Below are positions 24,256 to 33,356 of a stretch of DNA of 64,000 nucleotides, piece after piece; positions within the stretch are counted from its first letter, which is position 1; every line of letters begins with the position of its first letter. The stretch covers positions 89,177 to 153,176 of the forward strand of contig NZ_QQBJ01000014.1 in assembly GCF_003347205.1 (NCBI RefSeq), written 5' to 3'. The position numbers and the translations under genes were made by a program. Source of the stretch: Mycolicibacterium moriokaense. GTDB lineage: Bacteria > Actinomycetota > Actinomycetes > Mycobacteriales > Mycobacteriaceae. Below the pieces are notes generated by a model. The model had not been told where the DNA came from and searched no databases. It was given only the letters and a program-made list of their open reading frames with translations.

Positions 24256-27200
24256 TTAGACCCCATCGCCGTGCCGCTGAAGGCTTGGGAACCGTCGGAG
24301 CAATTGTGCCGCTTCACTCGCGACGTGCCCACCTAGCTTGGCTGCCCGATGGACAAGGGGCTCAATATCTTTGCGCCGGGAGTGTCCGTATTTCTTGGGT
24401 CGTGACAGCCCTCGGCGCCAGCCTAAGACTGCACCCACAGGCAGACTGCCGATTACATCATCGATCAGCGCGGGTGCTGCCAGATCGCATGCGCTGATCC
24501 ATGACCGGAGACCCTTCCATGGATCAGCCCAGTTTGCGGCGGCAAATCCGACTGCCATCGCTTGGGCGTTTGCCTCGGCAACTTCTCTTGCCACCAGCGG
24601 ATCGCGCGCATGGAGGCGACTCAGAACCTCCGCGGCGGTATCCCAATGCTGTTGGGCCAGTTCAAGATCTAACGGCAGACCGCGGCGGAGTGCACGCATC
24701 GCGACTTCAGGCGCTATATATGCGAAAGCAATGTCGAGTCTCCGGAGTCCCGGTTCCAGACGGTCGAATATGGCATTTATCTCTGCGCTGCGAAAGTATT
24801 GCAGCGCAGAGGCGATCACGAGCACTTTTCTCTCGGGGTCGGTCGCGGAACGACGGAGAGAATCCTCAAAGACGAGCATATCGACCTTGGCACAAACACT
24901 CTCGAAAACCCGGGAGTCCGCGGTCTCGAGAAGATTCAAGAAACCATCAAAGTTGAGCTGACTCCATAAGTCTGGGGGACCAGCGATGGCAGCGGCAATG
25001 CGCTCTTGGTCCAGATTTCGCGTGAACGTTCTGATCGCTTTCATGATTTCGGGTGGGTGCCTACTTCTCCTCTTGTCGAACGACACGTAGCCAAGGTGTA
25101 GCGCGAGGTCGAACATGTCGTTCCAGTGACGCACCGGGTCAGCACTAAACTGATAGGCAAGGCGCGGACCCACCTGGGTTAGCAGGCGCAGCGCTAGCTC
25201 GTGGTCCAGATAGATGAGGTCGGCCAAGAGCGCGGTGACTCGCCAAAATTCGGACGTGGCGTCATCAAATAATTGGAAGTAGGCGTCATAGTCGAGGTAA
25301 GGACGAGCAGCTGCTACGAGATCAGGGCCCGCGACGTTGCTAAGCCGATCAACCGCGTGACCGGTGGACGTGGAATGTGTCCAACCCCCGTCGATCACCA
25401 GGTGGGCTAGCCGACGAGGGTCGGCGTGGCCAGCGATATGGGCAGCCAAGTCCTTATCAGGTTGGTACAGACTATTCGCCACATCACCGAGAGCCCAGGC
25501 GTTTTCGGGCGCGATAGCGGCGAACCATTCTTTGAGCCTGTCGTCCTGCTGTCGCACAGTGTTGATTACCGACTCGAGGCGGGATTGGCTGATGGTCCGC
25601 GCGAGCAGTTGCGCAGCTGCTGCAACATCTCCTGATGCCGGAGTCGACAGGGCACGCCTTACCAATCTCTCATAGCGCTCGCCGCTAAGGACGCCTTGCC
25701 AACGCAGAACGTCACGTGCGCCTCGGAACGCTCCGCAATCGGAGAGCCAAGATAGCCCACGTAAAGGCGTTTCGGGGGAATCGAGCAGAAACGAGACAAG
25801 CTTGCAGGCGTACTGGCGGTCCGTACGCTGGTCCGACTCACTAAGCACCGGTCGCGCTTCTGACTCAGCAAGCCCCGCATGGGTAGGCGTCACGGTCACG
25901 GTCTCCTCCCCTGGGTCCGCAGATGCGATGGGAGGAACGGCATGGCCACGCAGCTGAGCCGGTGACGCGACATCCCGTGGAGGAGGATGGAGCATCCGCG
26001 AGAGCAGCGCTAACGCGGTCTGCAGGTGGTTGCATCTAAACCGGTCGTCGGTTTCGAGGACAAGCTTTCGGCTTTTTAGATTGCGTAGCGAATCTTCGAG
26101 CCAAAGGTCATCTCGGCCGATTTCCTGTGCAAGCCTGCATAGTCTTTCTCGGCTTGAGCCCGCATCGACTCCGCCTATCTGCGCGACCGCGACTATAAGG
26201 AACGCGAGGTCTGCACGCTCGCGGTCGCGTAACTCGACAGCAGCGCGGTGAATTCGGCGCCAGCCGCCGGTCAGGGTATAAAAGAAAAGCCACGGTGTTA
26301 ACTCAGTCGCGGCAAGGTCAATCCTTCTGTCGAAAAAGATGTCTCGCGGATGATCACCCACCTGGCTATCAAGCGCCCTTACCATCGGGAACACATCATC
26401 CCGATTGCTTCGCACCCAATTGGCCAGTCGTACCACTGCTGGCCCTGAACCCATCCTGAACGTGCGGACTCCACCGGCGACCTGGTCAATGCCTACGATC
26501 AGCACACGCGTTTCCACGTCCGCCAACTCCGCGAGCTCACGGACTGTGTCGGGCGAAAGGTCCTGTGCGTCATCAACAAATAGGATCTTCCGCCGTGGGA
26601 AAAACCGGAGATCTGTCAGCCATCGGGAAATGTCCGCGGCCCGGGCGCTGTCTCGCAATCGAAGGGTTTCAAAGCCATCGGCCGCGAGGCAACGCAGCGC
26701 CTGATACGCAGATATAGACTTGCCACTCCCGGTTGGGCCGTTGAGCACCACGGCCCGATCGGTACGAAGTGCATCTGTAATGAGCTTGACCTCTTCAAGG
26801 GGAGGGCATGCGTCAACATCACTCGGACTAAGACGTTCACCCCGCAGCGCCGCATCCACGCTTCTGCTGCCCCGGAAGGTAACGCTCTGCCAGGCCGAAG
26901 CGGCAGCCTCAGCGACGTAGGGATCAGCTAGGGTCGGAAGCGCGTATTCGGCGCCCAGGGGAATGTCGTCCAAACCCCTCGCAGCCGGACCAATTCGGAT
27001 AGTGCGCCAAGTCTCATCTGTAGGCGCAATCAACTTCTCTACGACCACCTCGTCGCTCTCAGAGTATCCGACAATTAGAAGCGTCCGAACATAGCGTCGG
27101 CTCAGCTGTTCTACGGCCTCCGACACTTCGGATGTAATCGCACCCGGCTCATGCGGAAGAGTCCAGGGCGTCTCCGGAACAGACGCGTCCCCGTGAGGCT

Positions 27201-27687
27201 TGAAGAGCACGTGGTCAGGCAGACTGACGCCGAAGAGTCGACGATAGGCCTCCTCGAGCGCGGTGTCCCAGTTGAGGGAGATAACAACGTGCACCACCCC
27301 CCGACGGACAAGACGAGCAAGTGCTTCGTGGGCCGGCGACGGCTGTGCTGCACGCTCCGCATCCAGAGCCGAAAACTGTCTTTGAAATCGATCCCGGGCG
27401 GTGACGCTTTCCCCCACTGCACTCCACCCCAGTACGACACGATTCCATTCGTCGCCAAGAAGCGATTTTGAAGGTCCGTCCTGCTGGCCTAGCTGATGGG
27501 CCACTAGTGCACGGGCGCCGCGATCCGCATCCAGCGCGTCCCACAAGAGTGTGTTGAGTCCACCGGTCAGAGGAAATCGCGCGCCGATCGATAGACCTGC
27601 GCCAACGACGGCAACAGCGCCGAGTGCAAGATGCTCACTCGCGCCCTGGACCCGCGAACCTAAGTTGGTCGTCAACGCAGGTTTCAC
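24256..27687 (-). CDS. SIR2-STAND NTPase, Avs-like antiphage candidate
   Basis: A 1143-residue protein. Residues about 15-260 form a SIR2 domain: AVVGAGLSIGARFP (GAG at 29-31), SLNWD (137-141), KPHGD with the catalytic His (163-167) and IVGYSESD (206-212). A STAND-type P-loop NTPase follows: Walker A GPTGSGKS (317-324) and Walker B KILFVDDAQD (367-376). Residues 500-1143 are helical repeats, as in sensor domains. In Avs-type proteins the C-terminal part binds a phage protein and the SIR2 domain then destroys NAD+. GTG 27687 is the longest start; TTG 27675 has better spacing. Its GC content looks lower than the backbone. Confidence 0.82.
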   Translation of the reverse strand: MKPALTTNLGSRVQGASEHLALGAVAVVGAGLSIGARFPLTGGLNTLLWDALDADRGARALVAHQLGQQDGPSKSLLGDEWNRVVLGWSAVGESVTARDRFQRQFSALDAERAAQPSPAHEALARLVRRGVVHVVISLNWDTALEEAYRRLFGVSLPDHVLFKPHGDASVPETPWTLPHEPGAITSEVSEAVEQLSRRYVRTLLIVGYSESDEVVVEKLIAPTDETWRTIRIGPAARGLDDIPLGAEYALPTLADPYVAEAAASAWQSVTFRGSRSVDAALRGERLSPSDVDACPPLEEVKLITDALRTDRAVVLNGPTGSGKSISAYQALRCLAADGFETLRLRDSARAADISRWLTDLRFFPRRKILFVDDAQDLSPDTVRELAELADVETRVLIVGIDQVAGGVRTFRMGSGPAVVRLANWVRSNRDDVFPMVRALDSQVGDHPRDIFFDRRIDLAATELTPWLFFYTLTGGWRRIHRAAVELRDRERADLAFLIVAVAQIGGVDAGSSRERLCRLAQEIGRDDLWLEDSLRNLKSRKLVLETDDRFRCNHLQTALALLSRMLHPPPRDVASPAQLRGHAVPPIASADPGEETVTVTPTHAGLAESEARPVLSESDQRTDRQYACKLVSFLLDSPETPLRGLSWLSDCGAFRGARDVLRWQGVLSGERYERLVRRALSTPASGDVAAAAQLLARTISQSRLESVINTVRQQDDRLKEWFAAIAPENAWALGDVANSLYQPDKDLAAHIAGHADPRRLAHLVIDGGWTHSTSTGHAVDRLSNVAGPDLVAAARPYLDYDAYFQLFDDATSEFWRVTALLADLIYLDHELALRLLTQVGPRLAYQFSADPVRHWNDMFDLALHLGYVSFDKRRSRHPPEIMKAIRTFTRNLDQERIAAAIAGPPDLWSQLNFDGFLNLLETADSRVFESVCAKVDMLVFEDSLRRSATDPERKVLVIASALQYFRSAEINAIFDRLEPGLRRLDIAFAYIAPEVAMRALRRGLPLDLELAQQHWDTAAEVLSRLHARDPLVAREVAEANAQAMAVGFAAANWADPWKGLRSWISACDLAAPALIDDVIGSLPVGAVLGWRRGLSRPKKYGHSRRKDIEPLVHRAAKLGGHVASEAAQLLRRFPSLQRHGDGV

Positions 27688-28069
27688 CTCACCGCCGGGA
27701 CTAGCCGATGCAAAGAATCGTTAAGGCAGGCAAACAACGGTCGACGCCCATTTTGGCAGCGCAAAGGGTACCGAGTGTTAACTCCAATCACCGGGGCTTA
27801 ACCCTTAGGTGACCACACCCGCGGTTCCGCGTGACGCATCTGCCGCGCCAGTCATTCGCTGGCATAAGTTCCAATCCCGCCTTTGCGCACGTGTGCCATG
27901 TTTGCGCCTCATCGGCGTCGATACCACCCTCACACGGCGGATGATTCGAGCGCCCGTCATCAGTCTTATCGATCGCGAGCGCTAATCGGCGTCCCAGAAT
28001 GGTCCCTGAGAAATAAGTCGCGCGCGAGCGACGAGCTAGATCACCGCAGGTCAAGGCATACTTTTCTGT
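27688..28069. other. 382-base gap between SIR2-STAND gene and att/tRNA
   Basis: This holds the promoter side of the SIR2-STAND gene and the integrase-proximal attachment region. A TGGTCCC copy at 28000-28006 matches the direct repeats at the other end. A minus-strand frame that crosses the tRNA (27788-28138) is a tRNA read-through artefact. I see no gene. Confidence 0.5.
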
Positions 28070-28112
28070 GTCGGGCTGACAGGATTTGAACCTGCGACCA
28101 CTTGACCCCCAG
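28070..28112. repeat. tRNA-proximal att copy inside tRNA-Pro
   Basis: The second copy of the 43-bp core is identical to 9403-9445. It covers the 3' half of the tRNA from the anticodon loop to one base beyond the discriminator base, so the integrated element restores a complete tRNA. Confidence 0.92.
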
Positions 28113-28144
28113 TCAAGTGCGCTACCAAACTGCGCCACAGCCCG
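28071..28144 (-). tRNA. tRNA-Pro(GGG)
   Basis: A 74-nt cloverleaf on the minus strand: acceptor CGGGCTG / CAGCCCG, D arm with GCGC / GCGC, anticodon stem CTTGA / TCAAG with loop CTGGGGG giving anticodon GGG (reads CCC proline codons), T arm GCAGG-TTCAAAT-CCTGT, and A as discriminator base. No CCA is encoded. It is the integration target of the adjoining element. Confidence 0.97.
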
Positions 28145-28234
28145 GTGCCGCCGGCTGGCACCGGCAGCAGCACGTGAGCCTACCGCAGCGCGCCGTCACA
28201 ATCCCAACCGCTGCCAGTGGGTACAACCGAAGAT

Positions 28235-29725
28235 GTGAGTACTCGTGACGACACCCCGCTGTGGCTGTTCGCCGACCAGTTGGGCTCGGCGACCTACGGC
28301 GGAGAGCATTCCCACCGCGACGTGCTGCTCATCGAGGCCGGATCGGCGCTGAAGCGACGCCCCTATCACCGCCAGAAGCTGCATTTGGTCTTGTCGGCGC
28401 TCCGCCACGCCGAGCGCGACCTCGGCGACCGCGCCACCCTGCTGCGATCCGACACCTACACCGACGCTCTCGAGGACTTCGGCCGACCCGTTCTCGTGTT
28501 CGAGCCGACCTCACACGCCGCCGAGAAGTTCGTCCACCGCCTCCGTGCCGACGGCCTGGTGGCCGACGTGCTTCCCACGCCGACCTTCGCGCTCCCCCGC
28601 AAGGACTTCGCCCAGTGGGCAGGCGACCGCGACCGCTTCCGGATGGAGGACTTCTATCGCGATCAGCGCCGCCGCTTCGAGGTGCTGATGGACGGCGACA
28701 AACCCGTCGGCAACCGGTGGAACTACGACGAGGAGAACAGGGAGTCGCCGCCGAAAAAGCAGGCAACGCTGGATGTTCCGAAGCCCTATCAACCGCGCGA
28801 GGACGATATCGACGAGCAGGTCCGCCGCGACCTCGACCAGATGGAGCTCCCCCACATGGTCGGCAGCGACGGTCCACGGCTGTTCGCGGTCACCCCTGCC
28901 GAGGCCAAACGCGCGCTGCAACGATTCATCGAGCATCGGCTGCCGACCTTCGGCCGCTACGAGGACGCCATCATGGGCCAGGACTGGGCGATGTCGCACT
29001 CGCTGCTGTCGGTGCCGCTCAACCTCGGAGTCCTGCATCCCCTCGACGCCGTCGAGGCCGCCGAAGACGCCTACCGGGAACACGGCGCACCCCTGGCCGC
29101 GGTCGAGGGGTTCATCCGCCAGATCCTCGGCTGGCGTGAGTACATGTGGCATCTGTACTGGCATTTCGGGTCCGACTACACCCGCAACAACAAGCTTGCG
29201 GCCCGCGCCGCGCTACCCAAGTGGTGGCGCGAACTCGACGCCGACGCCGTGACAGCGGAATGCCTGCGCCAGGCCCTGGTTGGCGTGCGCGACCGCGGCT
29301 GGACGCACCACATCCAGCGGCTGATGGTGCTCGGCAACCACGCGCTGCAACGCGGCTACCGGCCTTCGGAGCTCACGGAGTGGTTCGCCACCGCGTTCGT
29401 CGACGGATTCCGCTGGGTGATGCCGACGAACGTCGTCGGGATGAGCCAGCACGCGGACGGCGGTTTGCTGGCCACCAAGCCGTACGCCTCGGGCGGCGCG
29501 TACATCAACAAGATGAGTGATCACTGCGGCGACTGCGCCTACGACCCGAAGAAAAGGCTCGGCGACGACGCCTGCCCGTTCACCGCCGGCTACTGGTCGT
29601 TCGTGCACCGCCACCGCGACCTGCTGGCCCGGAACAACCGGACGCAGCGCTCGGTCGCGACAATGGATCGGCTCAAAGATCTCGACGCCGTGCTGGACCA
29701 GGAGGCGTCGCGGCGCAGCTTCTAG
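28235..29725 (+). CDS. FeS-type cryptochrome/(6-4) photolyase (PhrB class)
   Basis: About 496 residues. The N-terminal part is an antenna domain (PLWLFADQLG...), the C-terminal part a FAD-binding domain (RQILGWREYMWHLYW, HHIQRLMVLGNHAL, WVMPTNVVGMSQHADGG). Four cysteines at about 343, 431, 434 and 447 show the 88/3/13 spacing of the [4Fe-4S] ligands Cys350/438/441/454 of Agrobacterium PhrB, which defines the FeS-BCP class. It should repair (6-4) photoproducts with light. GTG 28235 fits the family; GTG 28217 is also possible. It starts just beyond the tRNA-Pro, on the conserved side of the island. Confidence 0.9.
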   Translation: MSTRDDTPLWLFADQLGSATYGGEHSHRDVLLIEAGSALKRRPYHRQKLHLVLSALRHAERDLGDRATLLRSDTYTDALEDFGRPVLVFEPTSHAAEKFVHRLRADGLVADVLPTPTFALPRKDFAQWAGDRDRFRMEDFYRDQRRRFEVLMDGDKPVGNRWNYDEENRESPPKKQATLDVPKPYQPREDDIDEQVRRDLDQMELPHMVGSDGPRLFAVTPAEAKRALQRFIEHRLPTFGRYEDAIMGQDWAMSHSLLSVPLNLGVLHPLDAVEAAEDAYREHGAPLAAVEGFIRQILGWREYMWHLYWHFGSDYTRNNKLAARAALPKWWRELDADAVTAECLRQALVGVRDRGWTHHIQRLMVLGNHALQRGYRPSELTEWFATAFVDGFRWVMPTNVVGMSQHADGGLLATKPYASGGAYINKMSDHCGDCAYDPKKRLGDDACPFTAGYWSFVHRHRDLLARNNRTQRSVATMDRLKDLDAVLDQEASRRSF

Positions 29726-30504
29726 AGTGACAGCAGGCGGTACAGGCCGATCAGGCCGACGACGACGATGAAGGCGCGCAGCGCATTCGGTGACAGCCGG
29801 CGGCCGTAATGCGCGCCGAAAAATCCGCCCAGCAGGGAGCCGAGTGCGATCAGACCCGCGGCCAGCCAGCTGATCCGATCGAACGCGACGAGGATGTACG
29901 CCACGGCCGCAACGACGTTCACGATGAGCGAGAGAAGGTTCTTTGCCGCGTTCATCCGCTGCATGTCTTCGGGCAGCAGCGCGCCCATCACGCCCATCAG
30001 CAGGATTCCCTGGGCCGCTGTGAAGTAGCCCCCGTAGACGCCGACCGCGAACGTGCCGAGCACCAGCGCCGCCATCCGAGGGCGGGAGACGTGCTCGGCC
30101 GAATGGCCCGCCGCCTCCGCGCGCCTGCGCGCGAAATCCTGAATCCTCGGACCGATCACCACGAGGATCAGCGCCGCGATCAACAGCACCGGCACCACAT
30201 CGGTGAAGACCTTCTCCGGCAGATGCAGCAGCAGCCAGGCCCCCAGCAGGGCGCCGACGAACGAAGCGGGAATCTGCCACCGCAGCCGGTGCCACTGACC
30301 GCGCAATTCCCGCCGGTAGCCCCAGGTTCCCGAGACGCCGCCGGCCACCAGCCCGATCGCATTCGACATCGTCGACACCACCGGCGGATAACCCAACGTG
30401 ACCAAGGTCGGGAAGGTGACGAGCGTGCCCGAACCCACGAGGCTGTTGATAGCTCCAGCCGCCACACCCGCCAACGCGATCAGGATCATGTCGAAGACGG
30501 GCAC
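29722..30504 (-). CDS. TauE/SafE-family permease
   Basis: A 260-residue membrane protein with about eight helices. The first repeat starts LIALAGVAAGAINSLVGSGTLVTFPTLVTLGYPPVVSTMSNAIGL, the Gly/Ser-rich signature of TauE/SafE transporters, which export sulfite, sulfonates or organic anions. GTG 30504. Its stop overlaps that of the convergent photolyase gene. Nothing nearby identifies the substrate. Confidence 0.85.
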   Translation of the reverse strand: MPVFDMILIALAGVAAGAINSLVGSGTLVTFPTLVTLGYPPVVSTMSNAIGLVAGGVSGTWGYRRELRGQWHRLRWQIPASFVGALLGAWLLLHLPEKVFTDVVPVLLIAALILVVIGPRIQDFARRRAEAAGHSAEHVSRPRMAALVLGTFAVGVYGGYFTAAQGILLMGVMGALLPEDMQRMNAAKNLLSLIVNVVAAVAYILVAFDRISWLAAGLIALGSLLGGFFGAHYGRRLSPNALRAFIVVVGLIGLYRLLSL

Positions 30505-30513
30505 CGGGCCAAC

Positions 30514-31932
30514 CTATCGAGAGCGCCCGCCCCTCTTTTCGCGCACCCGTACGTTGATGCGGACCGGACTGCCCTCGAAGCCGAACGTCTCCCGCAGCCG
30601 CCGCTCCAGGAACCGGCGATACCCGGCCTCCAGGAAGCCGGTGGTGAACAACACGAATGTCGGCGGTCGTGTCGTGGCCTGGGTGGCGAACAGGATCCTG
30701 GGTTGCTTGCCGCCACGTACCGGCGGCGGCGTCGCGGCCACGACCTCCTTGAGGAACGTGTTCAGCCGTCCGGTGGAGATACGGCTGTCCCACGAATCCA
30801 GCGCCGTCTCCAGCGCGGGCACCAGCTTCTGCACCGCGCGACCGGTCTTCGCGGAGACGTTGACCCTGGGCGCCCACTGCAGCTGCGCGAGGTCGAGGTC
30901 GATCTCGCGGTCCAGGTCGTAACGGCGGTCCTCGTCGACCAGGTCCCATTTGTTGAACGCCAGCACCAGCGCCCGCCCGGCCTCGATCACCATCGACAGG
31001 ATGCGCTGATCCTGCTCGGTCAGCGGCTGCGAAGCATCGACCAGCACGATGACCACCTCGGCGGCGTCGATTGCCCCGTGGGTGCGCACCGACGCGTAGA
31101 ACTCGTGCCCGCTGGCCTGGCCGACTTTGCGTCGCAGGCCGGCCGTATCAACGAAACGCCAAGTCTTGCCGCCTAATTCGATCATCGAGTCGACCGGATC
31201 GACGGTGGTGCCCGCCTGATCGTGCACCACCGCCCGCTCATCGCCCGCGAGCTTGTTCAGCAACGAACTCTTGCCGACGTTCGGCTTGCCCACGAGTGCT
31301 ACCCGCCGCGGGCCGCCGCCACCGGCGCCGACCTCCGACACCGTGGGCAGCGCCTCGACCACTCTGTCGAGCAGGTCGGCGACCCCGCGGCCGTGCATGG
31401 CGCTGATCGGGTGCGGCTCCCCCATCCCCAGCGACCACAGGGCGGCGGCGTCGGCCTCGCCGCGCTCGGAGTCCACCTTGTTGGCCGCCAGGAACACGGG
31501 TTTGCCCGACCGGCGCAGGATTCTCGCCGCCGCCTCGTCACCGGCCGTCGCGCCCACCACCGAGTCGACGACCAGGATGATCGCGTCGGCGGTGCGCATC
31601 GCCACCGACGCCTGCTCGGCCACCAACTGCTGCAGCCCCTTGGCATCCGGTTCCCAGCCGCCGGTGTCCTGGACCATGAACCGCCGACCCACCCAGCTCG
31701 CGTCGTAGGACACGCGGTCGCGGGTGACGCCGGGGACGTCCTGAACCACCGCTTCGCGACGGCCCAGGATGCGGTTCACCAGGGTGGATTTGCCGACGTT
31801 TGGGCGGCCGACCACGGCGACCACCGGAGGCGGGCCGGACGCGTCAGCCGACCCCTCGCCGTCCTCTACGGACTCGGAATCCCCTAGCTCCCAATCGCTT
31901 TCATCGACCCATGTGCCGTCGGCGTCACTCAT
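30514..31932 (-). CDS. der: ribosome-associated GTPase Der (EngA)
   Basis: A 472-residue GTPase with two tandem G domains: GRPNVGKST ... DTGGW ... NKVD in the first and GKPNVGKSS ... DTAGLRR ... NKWD in the second, and a C-terminal KH-like domain with a basic tail. Der assists 50S subunit maturation. An acidic N-terminal extension of about 35 residues is usual for mycobacteria. Its ATG overlaps the cmk stop. It is the last gene of the parA-scpAB-rluB-cmk-der operon and matches Rv1713. Confidence 0.97.
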   Translation of the reverse strand: MSDADGTWVDESDWELGDSESVEDGEGSADASGPPPVVAVVGRPNVGKSTLVNRILGRREAVVQDVPGVTRDRVSYDASWVGRRFMVQDTGGWEPDAKGLQQLVAEQASVAMRTADAIILVVDSVVGATAGDEAAARILRRSGKPVFLAANKVDSERGEADAAALWSLGMGEPHPISAMHGRGVADLLDRVVEALPTVSEVGAGGGGPRRVALVGKPNVGKSSLLNKLAGDERAVVHDQAGTTVDPVDSMIELGGKTWRFVDTAGLRRKVGQASGHEFYASVRTHGAIDAAEVVIVLVDASQPLTEQDQRILSMVIEAGRALVLAFNKWDLVDEDRRYDLDREIDLDLAQLQWAPRVNVSAKTGRAVQKLVPALETALDSWDSRISTGRLNTFLKEVVAATPPPVRGGKQPRILFATQATTRPPTFVLFTTGFLEAGYRRFLERRLRETFGFEGSPVRINVRVREKRGGRSR

Positions 31933-32615
31933 CGCGGCGCACCCGCATGCTGGTGGACCACGTCCACCAGGTGGGCGATCACCTCGGACTCCGACATGTC
32001 GCTGGTATCGACCACCAGCGCGTCATCGGCCGCCCGAAGCGGGGACACCGCGCGGGTGGAGTCGAGGTGGTCGCGGCGCTTGACGTCCGCCAGTACCCCT
32101 TCGTAGTCATCGCCGAGGCCGCTGGCGATGTTCTGCTCGTTGCGGCGGCGCGCCCGCACCTCGGCGGAGGCGGTCAAGAAGATCTTGACGTCGGCATCCG
32201 GCAGCACGACGGTGCCGATGTCACGGCCCTCGACGACCACGCTGCCGGGGCCTGCGGCCAGTTCGCGCTGCAATCCCACCAGGCGGGCCCGCACCGCGGG
32301 CACGGCCGACACCGCCGAGACCGATTTGGTCACGGCGTCACCACGGATCTCGGCCGACACATCCTCGGCGTCGAGGTATGCCCGGTCTTCGCCAGGGTCG
32401 TAGCCGACTGACAGCGGGATGTCCTCGGCGGCAGCCTCGATGGCCGGTGTGTCGCCGAGGTCGGCGCCGACTCGAAGCACCGCTAGCGTCACGATTCGAT
32501 ACATGGCCCCGGTATCCAGATAGCGAGCACCAAGAGCATGGGCCAAACCTCTTGACACCGAGGACTTTCCGGTGCCCGCCGGCCCGTCGACGGCGATGAC
32601 GACCGAGCCGCTCAC
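31929..32615 (-). CDS. cmk: cytidylate kinase
   Basis: A 228-residue CMP/dCMP kinase: P-loop [10 protein letters not shown] near residue 10, LDTGAMYR substrate motif, [21 protein letters not shown] and a [10 protein letters not shown] lid. It phosphorylates CMP and dCMP with ATP. GTG 32615 overlaps the rluB stop. It corresponds to Rv1712. Confidence 0.96.
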   Translation of the reverse strand: MSGSVVIAVDGPAGTGKSSVSRGLAHALGARYLDTGAMYRIVTLAVLRVGADLGDTPAIEAAAEDIPLSVGYDPGEDRAYLDAEDVSAEIRGDAVTKSVSAVSAVPAVRARLVGLQRELAAGPGSVVVEGRDIGTVVLPDADVKIFLTASAEVRARRRNEQNIASGLGDDYEGVLADVKRRDHLDSTRAVSPLRAADDALVVDTSDMSESEVIAHLVDVVHQHAGAPR

Positions 32616-33355
32616 AGGCCCACCGCCTTGTACAGCGCGCCGACCTCGTCGCGGCCCAGCACCCGGATGCTGCCCGGCCGCTGGTCCCCCAGCGACACCG
32701 CTCCGATGTCGGTGCGCACCAACTCCTGAACGGGAAAGCCGACCTCGGCGAGCATTCGGCGGACGATTCGCTTGCGGCCCTCGTGCAGCGTCACCCGCAC
32801 CATCGTCTTGCCGGGCACCGCGTCCACCACCGCGAAGTCGTCGACGCGGGCGGGTCCGTCATCGAGTTCAACTCCGTCGCGCAGCCTGCGGCCCAGGCCG
32901 CGCGGGACGGCGCCCGCCACTGTCGCCAGGTACGTCTTGGAGACCTCGAAGGACGGATGCATCAAGCGGTGCGCCAACTCGCCGTCGTTGGTGAGCAACA
33001 TCAGCCCTTCGGTATCGGCATCGAGGCGGCCGACGTGAAAGAGCTTCTTGTTGCCGCGGACTCGGTGTTCGACCAGGTCGCCGATGCACGGCCGGCCGCG
33101 ATCGTCCGACATCGTCGAGTGCATGCCGCGCGGCTTGTTGAGCGCCAGATGCACCAGGGTGTCATCGACCATCACCCGCGCGCCGTCAACCCGGATCACC
33201 GACGCGTCGGGATCCACCCTGGTGCCCAGTTCGGTCACCACCCGCCCGTCGACGTCGACGCGCCCGTCGACAATCATTCTCTCGGCGACGCGCCGCGAAG
33301 CAATTCCGGCCTGCGACAACACCTTTTGCAGCCGCACGCCCTCCTGCTCGGCCAT
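32612..33355 (-). CDS. rluB: 23S rRNA pseudouridine synthase, RluB-type
   Basis: A 247-residue protein with an N-terminal S4 domain ([21 protein letters not shown]) and an RsuA/RluB catalytic domain: [27 protein letters not shown] holds the catalytic Asp. It should isomerise a 23S rRNA uridine. It matches Rv1711 and overlaps cmk by four bases. The exact target base is taken from the family. Confidence 0.92.
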   Translation of the reverse strand: MAEQEGVRLQKVLSQAGIASRRVAERMIVDGRVDVDGRVVTELGTRVDPDASVIRVDGARVMVDDTLVHLALNKPRGMHSTMSDDRGRPCIGDLVEHRVRGNKKLFHVGRLDADTEGLMLLTNDGELAHRLMHPSFEVSKTYLATVAGAVPRGLGRRLRDGVELDDGPARVDDFAVVDAVPGKTMVRVTLHEGRKRIVRRMLAEVGFPVQELVRTDIGAVSLGDQRPGSIRVLGRDEVGALYKAVGL

Positions 33356-33356
33356 C

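Larger units (their letters stand above)
9403..28112. mobile_element. integrative element of AICE type at tRNA-Pro(GGG), 18.7 kb
   Basis: The element is bounded by the 43-bp att duplication and encodes integrase, excisionase, RepSA-like rolling-circle initiator, FtsK/TraSA DNA translocase and a SCO3933-like regulator in one rightward run, with an XRE regulator and creatininase-like gene divergent from it. This is the gene set of actinomycete integrative and conjugative elements such as pSAM2, which excise, replicate and move as double-stranded DNA through a single FtsK-like protein. Cargo on the left is an MmpL/P450/TetR module and on the right a SIR2-STAND gene. All core genes look intact, so the element may still be mobile (inference). 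Confidence 0.88.

Noticed and set aside
27788-28138. 116-residue minus-strand frame across the tRNA-Pro
   Set aside because: Its N-terminal part is the translated tRNA; the rest has no domain and the tRNA is clearly functional.
29213-30949. 578-residue minus-strand frame across photolyase, permease and der genes
   Set aside because: Arg/Gly/Ala-rich shadow frame; it overlaps three well-supported genes.
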